From: Geomonas agri
GTDB lineage: Bacteria > Desulfobacterota > Desulfuromonadia > Geobacterales > Geobacteraceae
Assembly: GCF_020179605.1 (NCBI RefSeq)
Contig: NZ_JAINZO010000002.1
Location: 992,001-1,056,000, forward strand
Direction: 5' to 3'
DNA length: 64,000 nucleotides
Numbering within the stretch: the first letter of the stretch is position 1; each line of letters begins with the position of its first letter. Positions 17,905 to 27,713 of this stretch are shown one piece after another. The position numbers and the translations under genes are program-made. The notes beneath the pieces are model-generated. The model had not been told where the DNA came from and ran no database searches. It saw only the letters and a list, made by a program, of their open reading frames with translations.

Positions 17905-20900
17905 ATGGACAGGCTGAGAACAACATTGGTGGCGTGCCTGGCAACGCTGGTGATCACGCTATGGGGACTGGCTCCTCCACCAGCACAGGCTATCGACGAA
18001 ACGAAAGTACCCCATTATTTCGGACCGGCTCCCAACTGGGCGCTGAGCCCGCTGCCGACGGTCGACCCGTTTACCGGTGCAGTCTCCGGCGGCATCAAAA
18101 AGTTCGTGAACAAGCTGCCCGGCCTGGGCGAGAGCAACGCGAACGACCTCGGTCAGTACCTCCCGGTTGCCGTCGCGGACACCACGACCTACCCGGGATC
18201 GGACTACTACGAGATCGGCGTGGTGCAGTACCGCCAGAAGATGCACTCCGACCTGCCGCCGACCCTGCTGCGTGGCTACGTTCAACTTTCCACGACGGTC
18301 GTCCCCGGCAACCAGGTTGCCCTCACCAACGCCATGGTTGACGGCACCACCGTGTCCGTCGCCGGCTACACCGGCGTGACTCCCCCTAATTACCTCGGAC
18401 CGGTCATCGTGGCCCAGAAGGACCGTCCGGTAAGGATCCTGTTCCGCAACCTGCTCCCCAATGGCGCAGGTGGCGACCTGTTCCTCCCCGTCGACTCCAC
18501 CATGATGGGTTCGGGCATGGGACCGATGTCGATGATGACTCCGATGGACGCCGGTACGGTAACCGACGACGTGCGCAACCCGATGTGCACCGCCAACCCC
18601 AAATCCGACATGTGCTTCAAGGACAACAGGGCGACCCTGCACCTCCACGGCGGCGTGACCCCCTGGATCAGCGACGGTACCCCGCACCAGTGGACCACCC
18701 CCAAAGACGAAATGACGCCCTGGCCGGCCGGCGTGAGCGTGAAGAACGTTCCGGACATGCCCGATCCGGGCCCCGGCGCCATCACCTTCTTCTACACCAA
18801 CCAGCAGAGCGCACGTCTCATGTTCTATCATGACCACGCCTGGGGCATCACCCGTCTCAACGTCTACGCGGGTGAGGCTGCCGGCTACGTGATCCAGGAC
18901 GAGACCGAGCAGGCACTGATCACCAAGGGGCTCATCCCCGACGGCAACAGCACCATTCCGCTCATCATTCAGGACCGCACCTTCGTACCGCAGGGCGACA
19001 AGGTTGCCCGCACGGGCCAGCTCTATGACCAAGACCCGACTTGGGATGCCGACCGCTGGGGTGGCTTCGGCAACCTCTGGTACCACCACGTCTACATGCC
19101 CGCGCAAAACCCGAGCGACCCGAGCGGCATGAGCGCTTTCGGCCGCTGGATGTACGGCCCCTGGTTCTGGCCCCCGGCCAAGCCGGTGTACCCGCCGATC
19201 AAGAACCCGCGCTTCAACATGGATCCGGCGACCGCCTTCACCACGCCACTCGCCAAACCGTGCGACCTGAATGACTCCACCACCTGGCAATACCAGACCG
19301 ACCCGTTCTGCGAGCCTGAGATGATTCCTGGTACCCCGAACATTTCGGTGGGGATGGAGCAGTTCAACGACACGCCGGTCGTCAACGGCACCGTCTACCC
19401 GTACACCACGGTCGATCCCAAGGCGTACCGTCTGCGCATCCTGAACGCCGCCAACGACCGCTTCTTCAACCTGCAGATGTACGAAGCCGACGTCAACACC
19501 GCCAGCGCCTCCGTGAATGCCGACGGCAACCCGATCGGCGGTACCGAGGTGGCCTTCAAGGTGGCCGAACTCGCCGCAGCACAGCTCGACCCGAACGTGT
19601 TCCCGACTCCGGACACCAACCTCTCCCCGAAGGGCCCGGACTGGATCCAGATCGGCAGCGAGGGCGGCTTCCTCCCGGCACCGGCCGTGATCCCGCCGCA
19701 GCCCATCACCTGGATCACCGATCCCACCCGCTTCGACGTGGGTAACGTGGACCAGCACTCCCTGGCGCTGGCACCGGCTGAAAGGGCCGACGTGATCGTC
19801 GACTTCTCCAAGTACGCTGGCAAGACGCTGATCCTCTACAACGACGCCCCGGCTGCCTACCCGGCACGCGTGGCAAGCTACGACTACTACACCGGCGCCC
19901 CCGACCTCTCTCCGGTCGGTGCACCTGGCGTAATCCCGGGCTACGGCCCCAACACCAGGACCGTGATGCAGATCCGGGTTAACCCGCTGCCGGATCCGAC
20001 CGTGACCCCGGCCGCCTTCGACCTCACCTCGCTGCAGGCAGCGTTCGCGCACCAGGCCGACGGCTCCGGCGTCTTCGAATCCGGCCAGCACCCGATCATC
20101 GTCGGCCAGGCAGCCTACAACTCGGCCTACGGCACCAACTTCCCGGCAGCCAGCTGGTGCAACGCTCCGGGGAGCGCCAAGCAGTCTTGCGACGGTTTCG
20201 CTCGCATCTCGGACCAGGGCGGCGACCTGTTCGGTTTCAACACCCTGGCCGCGCCGACCACGAAGTTCCAGATCCCGCTGCAGCCCAAAGCGCTGCACGA
20301 CGAGATGAACGCAGTTGCCTTCGACGAATTCGGCAGGATGACCGCCAACATCGGCGTCGAGGCCGTTCCGGCGGCCCCGGGCGCACAGAACGTAGTGCTC
20401 TACCCGTACGTCAACCCGGCCACCGAGCTGATCGACGGCACCAACCTGCCCAAGGGGGACCTGAACATCACCCCGATCACGACCCAGGATGGCACCCAGA
20501 TCTGGAAAATCACCCATAACGGCGTGGACACCCACCCGATCCACTTCCACCTCTACGACGTGCAGGTAATCAACCGCGTGACCTGGGACAACATCATCAT
20601 CCCGCCGGATGCCAACGAGCTCGGCTGGAAAGACACCGTGCGCGTCAGCCCGCTGGAAGACACCATCGTCGCCCTGAGGCCGATCGTTCCGACGCTGCCG
20701 TTCGAGATCCCGAACAGCATCAGGATGCTCAACCCGATGATGCCGGCCGGCTCCACCGCGATGTTCGAGCCCACCGACGTCTCCGGCAACCCGACCAACG
20801 CCATCATCAACCAGCTGGTCAACTTCGGGTGGGAATACGTATGGCATTGCCACATCCTGAGCCACGAAGAGATGGACATGATGCGTCCGGTCTCCCTGGC

Positions 20901-21837
20901 CCTGCCGCCGAAGCAGGCTGACGGCTTGGCCTTCACCACATCCGGCAACGGCAACAAGGCGCGGCTCACCTTGAACTGGAACGACAACTCCATCAGCGAG
21001 ACCTCCTACGTGGTCCGCAAAACTACCGACGGCACAACCTGGACCACCGTGGGGACCATCGCCTCTCCGCTGGACCAGGCCAACACCACCGGTATCAAGA
21101 CCCTGCAGGATCCGGCGGTCTACAGCCCGAGCGTGGTCACCGAGTACCAAGTACTGGCACTGAACACCGTCGGCTACGGCGGCCAGATGCCGAGCATGAC
21201 CGTGCAGTCGGCCTCGGCACCGCTCTTCACCGGTAGCGCCCCGGTCGCACCGACCAACATGACCGCGGTTCTGGCAGCCGGCCCGAAGGTGACTATCACC
21301 TTCACCGACAACGCGACCACCGAAACCGGCTTCGTACTTGAGCGCTCCGTGAACGGCGGTGCCTTCACCCTGCTGGCCAAGCTTCCGGCCCGCACCGGGA
21401 CCGGCAGCGTGACCTACACCGACAACCTGACCCTCTCGGCAGCCGACGCCACCTACGTCTACCGCGTCGCCGCCGTGAACGTCGCCGGCCTCTCCGGGTA
21501 CGCCGTTTCCCCGACCATCCTGCTCCCGGCACAGCCGGCCGCACCGGGGAACTTCACTGCCACCAACGGCGCTAACAGCGGCAACAGCAGGAGCGTGGTC
21601 CTTAATTGGCAGGATCTTTCCAGCAACGAAACCGGCTTCACCATCCAGAGAGCCACCGACTCGGCCTTCACCAAGAACCTGAACAGTGTCAACCTCAATG
21701 CCGGGGTGACCACCCTGACCCAGACCGGGCTTGCCCGCAACACCAAGTACTGGTACCGGATCAGGTCCAATAACGGCGCTATCGTTTCCTCCGGATGGGT
21801 GAACGCTACTCCGTTCCCCATCACCACCAACCCGTAG
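17905..21837 (+). CDS. Large secreted multicopper oxidase with fibronectin III-like tail (OmpB/OmpC-like)
   Basis: 1310-residue exported protein resembling OmpB/OmpC of Geobacter sulfurreducens, surface multicopper proteins linked to reduction of insoluble Fe(III). It has a signal peptide (1-29, PPAQA). All four copper-binding blocks are visible: TLHLHGGVTPW (about 244-254), MFYHDHAWG (about 306-314), HPIHFHLYDVQ (about 877-887) and HCHILSHEEMDMM (about 981-993). The last has HCH and a downstream His plus Met, as expected for a type 1 site and trinuclear cluster. Residues about 1010-1305 form three repeated fibronectin III-like modules (NWNDNSISETSYVVRK, TFTDNATTETGFVLER, NWQDLSSNETGFTIQR). 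RBS AAAGGAGG precedes ATG 17905. It sits 41 nt after a small exported protein and ends at a strong terminator. Mn(II) or metal oxidation is an alternative activity. Confidence 0.9.
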   Translation: MDRLRTTLVACLATLVITLWGLAPPPAQAIDETKVPHYFGPAPNWALSPLPTVDPFTGAVSGGIKKFVNKLPGLGESNANDLGQYLPVAVADTTTYPGSDYYEIGVVQYRQKMHSDLPPTLLRGYVQLSTTVVPGNQVALTNAMVDGTTVSVAGYTGVTPPNYLGPVIVAQKDRPVRILFRNLLPNGAGGDLFLPVDSTMMGSGMGPMSMMTPMDAGTVTDDVRNPMCTANPKSDMCFKDNRATLHLHGGVTPWISDGTPHQWTTPKDEMTPWPAGVSVKNVPDMPDPGPGAITFFYTNQQSARLMFYHDHAWGITRLNVYAGEAAGYVIQDETEQALITKGLIPDGNSTIPLIIQDRTFVPQGDKVARTGQLYDQDPTWDADRWGGFGNLWYHHVYMPAQNPSDPSGMSAFGRWMYGPWFWPPAKPVYPPIKNPRFNMDPATAFTTPLAKPCDLNDSTTWQYQTDPFCEPEMIPGTPNISVGMEQFNDTPVVNGTVYPYTTVDPKAYRLRILNAANDRFFNLQMYEADVNTASASVNADGNPIGGTEVAFKVAELAAAQLDPNVFPTPDTNLSPKGPDWIQIGSEGGFLPAPAVIPPQPITWITDPTRFDVGNVDQHSLALAPAERADVIVDFSKYAGKTLILYNDAPAAYPARVASYDYYTGAPDLSPVGAPGVIPGYGPNTRTVMQIRVNPLPDPTVTPAAFDLTSLQAAFAHQADGSGVFESGQHPIIVGQAAYNSAYGTNFPAASWCNAPGSAKQSCDGFARISDQGGDLFGFNTLAAPTTKFQIPLQPKALHDEMNAVAFDEFGRMTANIGVEAVPAAPGAQNVVLYPYVNPATELIDGTNLPKGDLNITPITTQDGTQIWKITHNGVDTHPIHFHLYDVQVINRVTWDNIIIPPDANELGWKDTVRVSPLEDTIVALRPIVPTLPFEIPNSIRMLNPMMPAGSTAMFEPTDVSGNPTNAIINQLVNFGWEYVWHCHILSHEEMDMMRPVSLALPPKQADGLAFTTSGNGNKARLTLNWNDNSISETSYVVRKTTDGTTWTTVGTIASPLDQANTTGIKTLQDPAVYSPSVVTEYQVLALNTVGYGGQMPSMTVQSASAPLFTGSAPVAPTNMTAVLAAGPKVTITFTDNATTETGFVLERSVNGGAFTLLAKLPARTGTGSVTYTDNLTLSAADATYVYRVAAVNVAGLSGYAVSPTILLPAQPAAPGNFTATNGANSGNSRSVVLNWQDLSSNETGFTIQRATDSAFTKNLNSVNLNAGVTTLTQTGLARNTKYWYRIRSNNGAIVSSGWVNATPFPITTNP

Positions 21838-21852
21838 CATCAGCCGTCCTTG

Positions 21853-21894
21853 CCTGGGGAGGAGGTGCTGGTCCTCCTCCCCGGGGATTTTTTC
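21853..21894 (+). terminator. Strong terminator after the multicopper oxidase
   Basis: Ten-bp perfect stem GGGGAGGAGG/CCTCCTCCCC with a 7-nt loop, then a T run (ATTTTTT). Confidence 0.88.
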
Positions 21895-21912
21895 CCCAAC
21901 CAGCAGCAATGC

Positions 21913-21944
21913 AAAAGGCCCCTGGCAGATGCAAGGGGCCTTCG
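21913..21944 (-). terminator. Terminator of the convergent chemoreceptor gene
   Basis: Nine-bp stem AAGGCCCCT/AGGGGCCTT with a 10-nt loop; on the minus strand the stem runs into CCTTTT. It lies 25 nt past the end of the chemoreceptor gene. Confidence 0.75.
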
Positions 21945-21968
21945 CTTTGTCCGCTATGTACTCCGGGG

Positions 21969-24392
21969 TCAGACCCGGAACCACTCCACCATACCTTTCA
22001 GTTCTCCGGCCAGGCAGGAAAGTCCGGCGGAGGATTCCCGGATACCACTGCAGGCCGTACGCAACTCCCTGGTGAGCCCCGCGATCTCGTCCACGTTGTG
22101 GCCAACCTCGGTGCTGGTTGCCGATTGCTCCTCGGTGGCAACCGCGATGCGACGCACCATCTCGTGCACCTGCTCCACGTAAGTGGCGATGTGGTCTATG
22201 GCTTCCTCGGTCCCCTGGACCCGGCTCATGATGGTGTCGACCGAGGTGCGCTCCTCGCTCATCTTGCGCACCGACCGGTTCACGCTGTCCTGCATGGCTT
22301 TCACGGTGTGGTCGATTTCGGCGGTGGCCGCTGCGGTCCGTTCGGCAAGCTCCCTGACGTTGTCCGCGACCACCGCGAAACCTCTCCCCTGCTCACCGGC
22401 ACGTGCCGCCTCGATGGCGGCGTTGAGCGCCAGCAGATTGGTCTGGTCGGCGATGTCCCGGATCAGGACCCCGATCTCGCAGATCTGCGCCGACTGCCCG
22501 CTCAACTGTTCCACCATCCCCGCCGTTTCGGAAAAGGTCTGCGCAAAGCGTTGCAACTGTTCGGTGGTCTGCTGCATGGCCTGTTTCCCGGCAACAGCGA
22601 TTTCCATCATGGTATCGGCAGCGCCGGCGGTGGTCGAGGCGCTCTGGGCCATCTCGACGGTGGTGGCTGTCATCTGTGCCATGGAGAGCGCCGACTCCTC
22701 CACCCGGTGCGCCTGGCGTGCCGCTCCGTCCTCGAGCACCCCGGCCGTGGCGGTCATCTGTTCGGAACTGCTGGCGAGGGTGCAGGTGGCGTCGCCGATC
22801 CTCCCCACCACGTTCCTGAGACTGGCCAGCATGCGCGACATGGCAAGTTGAACGCGCCCGATCTCGTCCTTGCGGTCCCCATCAATGCTGATGGCCAGGT
22901 TCCCTTCCGCCGCCTGTTCCGCCAGCGCAGTCAACTGCTGGATGGGGCGGGTGATGCTCCGGAAGATCCACACCCCCACCACGTTTCCCAGGACTCCGGT
23001 GCAGGCGGCGATGACCAGGATCAGGGTCATGCTGAAGCGTATGGTCCGGTTCACGGTTCCGATCGCCTGCTCCTGCCCCTCCTGTGCGGTCGACACCGTC
23101 TTTTTCCCCTTTTCCGCCTGCTTCGCCACCACCTCGCGCAACCGGGCTGATCCCCGTTCCGCTTGCTGCTCGAGCTGCATCTTCTGGCGCAGCTTGACCA
23201 GGATACCGTCCTGTGCGAACACCGTGGTGCGTATGGCGGCCAGGGAGGCGGTCACGCCGCTCAGAATGCGCACTTCGTTTTGGGCCCCCGCCGCCTTCAG
23301 CTGGGTCGCGACCGCTTTCTCGACCTGCCCCAGACGCGCGTAGCGCCCGTCGAACTCCGCGGCAACTGCGTCCAGTTCAGCAGGTGTGTTGGCGAAGAAA
23401 AAACGCCCGGCCAGTCCCTCGAGTGACTTGCCCAGGGAGACCAGTTCGGTGTTTATGGACAGGACGTCAACCGCGGCGTTCGCGCGCGACAGGTAGCCTG
23501 GGAGTTTGCCCGATAGTTTCCCGACCTGGAGTTGCGCCTTGTCCACCTCGTCCTCGATCTCGTCGTCCACCTCGCTCAGTGCCTCGAGCGCCTCCTTGAG
23601 TTGCGCTTCCCCCCGGCGCGGGTCGCCTCCTTCCGCCAGCGTCTTGGCCAGCAGCTCGGCCTTGGCGGTAAAGGTGGCGAACTGGGCGCCGATCCGCTTG
23701 TTGTACCGGATGTTGCTGTTTTGCTGTACCTTTTTCAGCGCGCCTGCGTACTGGCTGAAGATCTGCTTTTTCTCGGGGGCCCGCTGCATGTCGTAGAGCA
23801 GGAACCTCAACTCCTTGAGGGAGACCTTGAGCGTCTCGATGCTGGCGATGTTCTTGGAGGTCTTGTCGGCCTCGTCGTTGGCGGCGGCGTAGGAGGATGA
23901 ACTGGAACGCTGCAGCACCCTGACCTTGCCCTCCAGCTCCTGAAGGCGTGCGCTTGCCTCCTGGCCTTTTTGCAGGATCAGGGTATGGGCTTGGGCTGAT
24001 TCCCTTTCCGAAGCCAATCGCGCGGTCATGGTGGCGTAGAGTTCCTGGGCGATGCTGCCGAATTCCGTCGACGCTTCCAGCTTTTCCCCGGAGACGGCTT
24101 CCAATTTCTGCTGCGCACCTTGTACCTCGGCCAGCGATTTCTCCGCCTCTTTCCTCGCCGCGGCGAACTCTGCCTCGTTGCGGGCGGCGGCTACCTTGAC
24201 CAGGTCGGCCGTGGACCCTTGCAGCGCTCGCTGGAACTCCATGGTGCGCAGTTGGAACGGCGTGCTTTTTTCCGTGAGATAGGAGAGTTTTCCCCTGATG
24301 GAGTTCATGCTGAAGAAGCTTGCGACGGAGACTGCGGCGACCGCCAGCAGGACGATGCCGGCGTTGAGGATCAACTTCGATTTGATGGTCAT
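21969..24392 (-). CDS. Methyl-accepting chemotaxis protein with long helical periplasmic domain
   Basis: 807-residue chemoreceptor starting at ATG 24392 behind AAGGAG. Membrane segment about 7-30; a very long extracytoplasmic region about 30-465 that is almost wholly helical and Ala/Glu/Lys-rich (AAARKEAEKSLAEVQGAQQKLE), with no Cache or PAS motif; second membrane segment about 470-492; HAMP about 492-545; signalling domain about 560-800 with [20 protein letters not shown] and [16 protein letters not shown]. The helical region is more than twice the usual 4HB length and looks like two helical-bimodular or tandem four-helix units. There is no C-terminal CheR pentapeptide (ends KGMVEWFRV). It is flanked by terminators on the 3' side and by ppc upstream. 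Confidence 0.93.
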   Translation of the reverse strand: MTIKSKLILNAGIVLLAVAAVSVASFFSMNSIRGKLSYLTEKSTPFQLRTMEFQRALQGSTADLVKVAAARNEAEFAAARKEAEKSLAEVQGAQQKLEAVSGEKLEASTEFGSIAQELYATMTARLASERESAQAHTLILQKGQEASARLQELEGKVRVLQRSSSSSYAAANDEADKTSKNIASIETLKVSLKELRFLLYDMQRAPEKKQIFSQYAGALKKVQQNSNIRYNKRIGAQFATFTAKAELLAKTLAEGGDPRRGEAQLKEALEALSEVDDEIEDEVDKAQLQVGKLSGKLPGYLSRANAAVDVLSINTELVSLGKSLEGLAGRFFFANTPAELDAVAAEFDGRYARLGQVEKAVATQLKAAGAQNEVRILSGVTASLAAIRTTVFAQDGILVKLRQKMQLEQQAERGSARLREVVAKQAEKGKKTVSTAQEGQEQAIGTVNRTIRFSMTLILVIAACTGVLGNVVGVWIFRSITRPIQQLTALAEQAAEGNLAISIDGDRKDEIGRVQLAMSRMLASLRNVVGRIGDATCTLASSSEQMTATAGVLEDGAARQAHRVEESALSMAQMTATTVEMAQSASTTAGAADTMMEIAVAGKQAMQQTTEQLQRFAQTFSETAGMVEQLSGQSAQICEIGVLIRDIADQTNLLALNAAIEAARAGEQGRGFAVVADNVRELAERTAAATAEIDHTVKAMQDSVNRSVRKMSEERTSVDTIMSRVQGTEEAIDHIATYVEQVHEMVRRIAVATEEQSATSTEVGHNVDEIAGLTRELRTACSGIRESSAGLSCLAGELKGMVEWFRV

Positions 24393-24570
24393 GGGAAAGC
24401 TCCTTCAGCGCGCGATAATCCCTCGGTTTTGGCTCCGGAATTGTCGCGCAACTTATACGACTTTTCGGCAGGAGGCCGGATTTCTTAAGGCTGGAGGGGG
24501 GGGAAACTCATGAGGGAATAAACGGCGGAGGTGGTGCGGATTGTCCCGACGGAGGGCGAGATAAGGGAGC

Positions 24571-27309
24571 TCAGCCGGTGGTGCCCAGCCCGGCTGCGAT
24601 GGCGTTGACCGTCTCCAGGAGCCGGAACAAGAGCCCTCCCGACATGGCGCTGTCCCTGCGCACGGCGTCCTGGCGCCACTGGCGCAAGAGGGCGATCTGG
24701 CGCTCGTGCAGCACCTTGAGGGCATCTTCGCGCCGGGCCAGCGAGCTGTGCACTGCGGCGCGCCGCTCGGCCAGCGACCCGCCGTAGATCTCCTCGAGCA
24801 TGCGCATCGTGCGCCGGTACTCATCGGCGATGGTGACGAAAATCGGCTCCCGGATCGCCGCGTCGCGCACCAGTTCGGCGTAGTTGCTCATGATGCCGAG
24901 GTTGGCGCTGGCAACGCTGGTGGCGGCGTTGCTGACGATGTAGTGCAGTACCGTCCAGCTTTGGCAGTTGCGCACCAGCTTGCCGAACAGGGCTGGGTCA
25001 TGGTTCATGAGCTCTTCCAGGGCGAAGCCGATGCCGTACCAGCCGGAGAGGAAGTAGCGGGCCTGGCTCCAGCTGAAGACCCAGGGGATGGCGCGCAGGT
25101 CGGCGAGGCTTGCTTGGGCGGTACGGCGCGCCGGGCGGGAACCGATGCTGCTCGATTCGATGACGTCGATGGGGGTGGCCTCGCGGAAGAAGGTGACGAA
25201 GCCGTCGCTCTCCAGCAACTGCTGATAGGCCAGGCGGCTACGCTGGGCGAGACGGTCCATGACCGGCTCTAGCGGGTGTCCCGGTCCCGGCCTGTCGCGC
25301 TGCGGGATGCTGACGCCGGCGGTGCCGGCGAGCAGCAGCTCCAGGTGGTAGGCGGCGTTAAGCGGGTTGGAGTACTTCTGGGAGATCACCTCACCCTGCT
25401 CGGTGAGGCGCAGGTCGCCTGCCGCCGATCCATCGGGGAGACCGCGCAGGAAACGGCTGGTAGGGCCGGCGCCGCGGCTGATGGTGCCCCCCCTGCCGTG
25501 GAAGAAGCGCAGGCTCACCCCCTGGCGTCGCGCGGCGGCCAGCATCGCCTCCTGGGCGCGGTACAGCCCCCATAGACTCGCCATGATGCCGCCGTCCTTG
25601 TTGCTGTCGCTGTAGCCGACCATGACCTGCTGCACCGGTTGTTCACCGCCAAGCTGGGCCAGGGTGCGCCGGGTCATGGGATGCGCCAGGAACTGTTCCA
25701 GGATGGCGGCGCTCCCTTCCAGGTCCTTGATGGTCTCGAAGAGGGGGACCACGGGCAGGAGGGAGGCGAGTCCCTCGCCCGTGCTCACCACGAGCCCCGC
25801 TTCACGCGCCAGCAGGTAGACCACCAGCAGGTCGGAAAGGGAACGGGTCATGCTGACGATGAGGGCACCCAGCGAGTCGGGGCCGTAGTCGCGGATCTGG
25901 GCCGCCAGCACGCGGTAGCAGCTGATTACGCTTTCGGCTTCCTTGCCGGGCTTGGCGCCGGGGAGCAGGAAGGGGCGGGGGGAGGCGAGTTCACGATCGA
26001 GGAAGGCGAGGCGCTCGGGCTCCTGCCACTGTGAGAAGCCCCGTTCCACCAGCCCGGCCGCCGCCAGCAACTGCTCCACCGCCTTGTCATGAAAGGCGCT
26101 GTTCTGCCGGATGTCCAGGGATGCCAGGTGGAAGCCGAACACCTCCACGCTGCGCAAAACCGGTACCACGTCGGCGAGGGCGAGCCGCGTGGCACCGCTG
26201 GCAACCAGGGTGTCCCTGAGCAGGCGCAGGTCGTCCTCGAGTTCCCGGGAGTGGCAGTAGCGGGAACCGGCGTCGCCGCAGAGCATCTCCTCCCCGCCCG
26301 AGACGTCGACCGGGAGTTTCGCCTTCATCAGGTTGACCAGTTGGCGCCAGGGCTCCTCGGGGTTGCGCTTGAGCGCCTCGACGCCCAATGTCCCCGTCGG
26401 TGCAGCCAGCGTCTCCAGGCGCCTGGTCAGTTCGGGGGGAGGGGGGAGCAGCAGCCGCGAGATGCTGAGCCGGCTGCCCAGGGTGGTGAGCTGCCCGTGG
26501 ATCAACATGAGCGCGTTCAGCCTCAACTCCCTGAGCGTGGCTTGGGTGACGTCGGCAGTCACCAGGGGGTGGCCGTCCCGGTCGCCCCCCACCCAGGTGC
26601 TGAAGGAGACCCGGGGCAGGCGGTCGGTGAGTGGAGAGAGAGGCCGGGGCAGTCCCGCTTCGCGCCAGGCGCGGCAGATCCTCTTGTCCAGGATCGGGAT
26701 CACCTGGGGGAATATCTCGCGCAGGTGGTAGATGATGGCCGCCAGCTCGTTCAGGACCTGCGGCTTCTCCAGGTGGATTTCGCCGGTGCGCCAGAGCCGT
26801 TCCAGCATGGTCACGATCTCCTCCCGGATGTCGTCCCGCTCCAGAGGGGTCCAGACCGTGTTCTCACGCTTGACCAGCAGGAGGTAGAGCTCGCGCAGGT
26901 GCCGCAGCACAGAGGCCCGTTTCGCCTCGGTGGGGTGGGCGGTGAGCACCGGTTCCACCCTGATCTGTCCGAGCAGTTCCGCGACCTGGTCCTGCGGCAC
27001 CCCGCTTTTGTTCAGCTTCTCCAGCACGCGCCCCCAAAGGCCGGGCTCCGCCACCAGCCCCTGGCTCGTCTCAACCGCCCGCCGCGTCTGCACGGCGAAG
27101 TTTTCCTCGGCCATGCTGAGCAGCTGGAAAGCGATGGACCAGGCCCGCACGAACTTGCAGTCCTCCGAGGGGGCCATCGATCCGGTCTTGGGGAGGCAGG
27201 CGGCGAGCTGTGACTCGCCCAGCCCGTTGAACATCTCGGCCAGGCAATCCATCAGGTAATCGAGGTCGCGCTGCAGTTTTTCCGGTATGGCCGCGTCGGC
27301 GTCGGGCAT
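24571..27309 (-). CDS. ppc: Phosphoenolpyruvate carboxylase
   Basis: Anaplerotic enzyme: phosphoenolpyruvate + bicarbonate to oxaloacetate + phosphate, cytoplasmic, Mg-dependent tetramer. 912 residues from ATG 27309, with AAGGAGGAG just upstream; the frame extends 13 codons further, but without signals. Catalytic blocks are visible: VLTAHPTEAKR (His about 125), STWVGGDRDGHP, VGYSDSNKDGG and FHGRGGTISRGAGP. The C-terminus is GLGTTG rather than the common RNTG, but it ends at the same place. Length is normal for bacterial enzymes. It is transcribed alone between a chemoreceptor and a divergent small membrane protein. In Geobacter-like metabolism it would feed the TCA cycle from acetate-derived C3 compounds. 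Confidence 0.95.
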   Translation of the reverse strand: MPDADAAIPEKLQRDLDYLMDCLAEMFNGLGESQLAACLPKTGSMAPSEDCKFVRAWSIAFQLLSMAEENFAVQTRRAVETSQGLVAEPGLWGRVLEKLNKSGVPQDQVAELLGQIRVEPVLTAHPTEAKRASVLRHLRELYLLLVKRENTVWTPLERDDIREEIVTMLERLWRTGEIHLEKPQVLNELAAIIYHLREIFPQVIPILDKRICRAWREAGLPRPLSPLTDRLPRVSFSTWVGGDRDGHPLVTADVTQATLRELRLNALMLIHGQLTTLGSRLSISRLLLPPPPELTRRLETLAAPTGTLGVEALKRNPEEPWRQLVNLMKAKLPVDVSGGEEMLCGDAGSRYCHSRELEDDLRLLRDTLVASGATRLALADVVPVLRSVEVFGFHLASLDIRQNSAFHDKAVEQLLAAAGLVERGFSQWQEPERLAFLDRELASPRPFLLPGAKPGKEAESVISCYRVLAAQIRDYGPDSLGALIVSMTRSLSDLLVVYLLAREAGLVVSTGEGLASLLPVVPLFETIKDLEGSAAILEQFLAHPMTRRTLAQLGGEQPVQQVMVGYSDSNKDGGIMASLWGLYRAQEAMLAAARRQGVSLRFFHGRGGTISRGAGPTSRFLRGLPDGSAAGDLRLTEQGEVISQKYSNPLNAAYHLELLLAGTAGVSIPQRDRPGPGHPLEPVMDRLAQRSRLAYQQLLESDGFVTFFREATPIDVIESSSIGSRPARRTAQASLADLRAIPWVFSWSQARYFLSGWYGIGFALEELMNHDPALFGKLVRNCQSWTVLHYIVSNAATSVASANLGIMSNYAELVRDAAIREPIFVTIADEYRRTMRMLEEIYGGSLAERRAAVHSSLARREDALKVLHERQIALLRQWRQDAVRRDSAMSGGLLFRLLETVNAIAAGLGTTG

Positions 27310-27458
27310 GACGACTCCTCCTTGCCTGTCCCCGTGCGGTGGGGGCACAGAGATGAATGATACCCGATAATCCTGTTCTGCAAACGGCGCTCCGTACCCT
27401 TGTTCATGTGTAAGTTCCTGTGCTATCGTGTCATTAAGGAGGGAAAAGGAGGAGATTT

Positions 27459-27626
27459 ATGAAAACGCTACTGCTGATATTCCTGGCGATCGTAGCGATC
27501 ATCCTTACCGTCTGGCTGGTGCTGATTCCTATCGAAGTGGTGGCAGGTTCGATCAAGGCCTTCCGCAACGGGGAGCATGCCCACTGGGGCCACTGGAAAG
27601 GGTGGAGGCACCACGGCCAGCACTAG
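27459..27626 (+). CDS. Small His/Trp-rich single-pass membrane protein
   Basis: A 55-codon gene too short for most ORF filters. ATG 27459 follows AAAAGGAGGAG, one of the best ribosome binding sites in the window. The first 25 residues are hydrophobic (MKTLLLIFLAIVAIILTVWL), one membrane helix. The rest is basic and full of His and Trp (GEHAHWGHWKGWRHHGQH), suggesting metal or haem contact at the membrane surface. It is followed 27 nt later by a good terminator, so it is a complete transcription unit, divergent from ppc. I recognise no family. Helix plus His-rich tail recalls small subunits of membrane complexes, but this is inference. Confidence 0.75.
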   Translation: MKTLLLIFLAIVAIILTVWLVLIPIEVVAGSIKAFRNGEHAHWGHWKGWRHHGQH

Positions 27627-27652
27627 ACAAAGCGCATGATTGCAGAGGATAA

Positions 27653-27690
27653 AAAAAGGCCCTGGGCTCGATTGAGCCAGGGCCTTTTGC
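27653..27690. terminator. Bidirectional terminator
   Basis: A-rich, GGCCCTGGGCTC, GATT loop, GAGCCAGGGCC, TTTTGC: a long stem with one bulge, flanked by A and T runs on the two sides. It serves the small His-rich gene (+) and the convergent lipoprotein gene (-). Confidence 0.85.
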
Positions 27691-27713
27691 TTTGGGAAAG
27701 GGTCGCAGCGGGT

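Noticed and set aside
17959-21984. 1341-codon open frame antisense to the multicopper oxidase
   Set aside because: It lies opposite a gene with all four copper motifs; such frames arise from high GC at third codon positions, and its translation has no recognisable domain.
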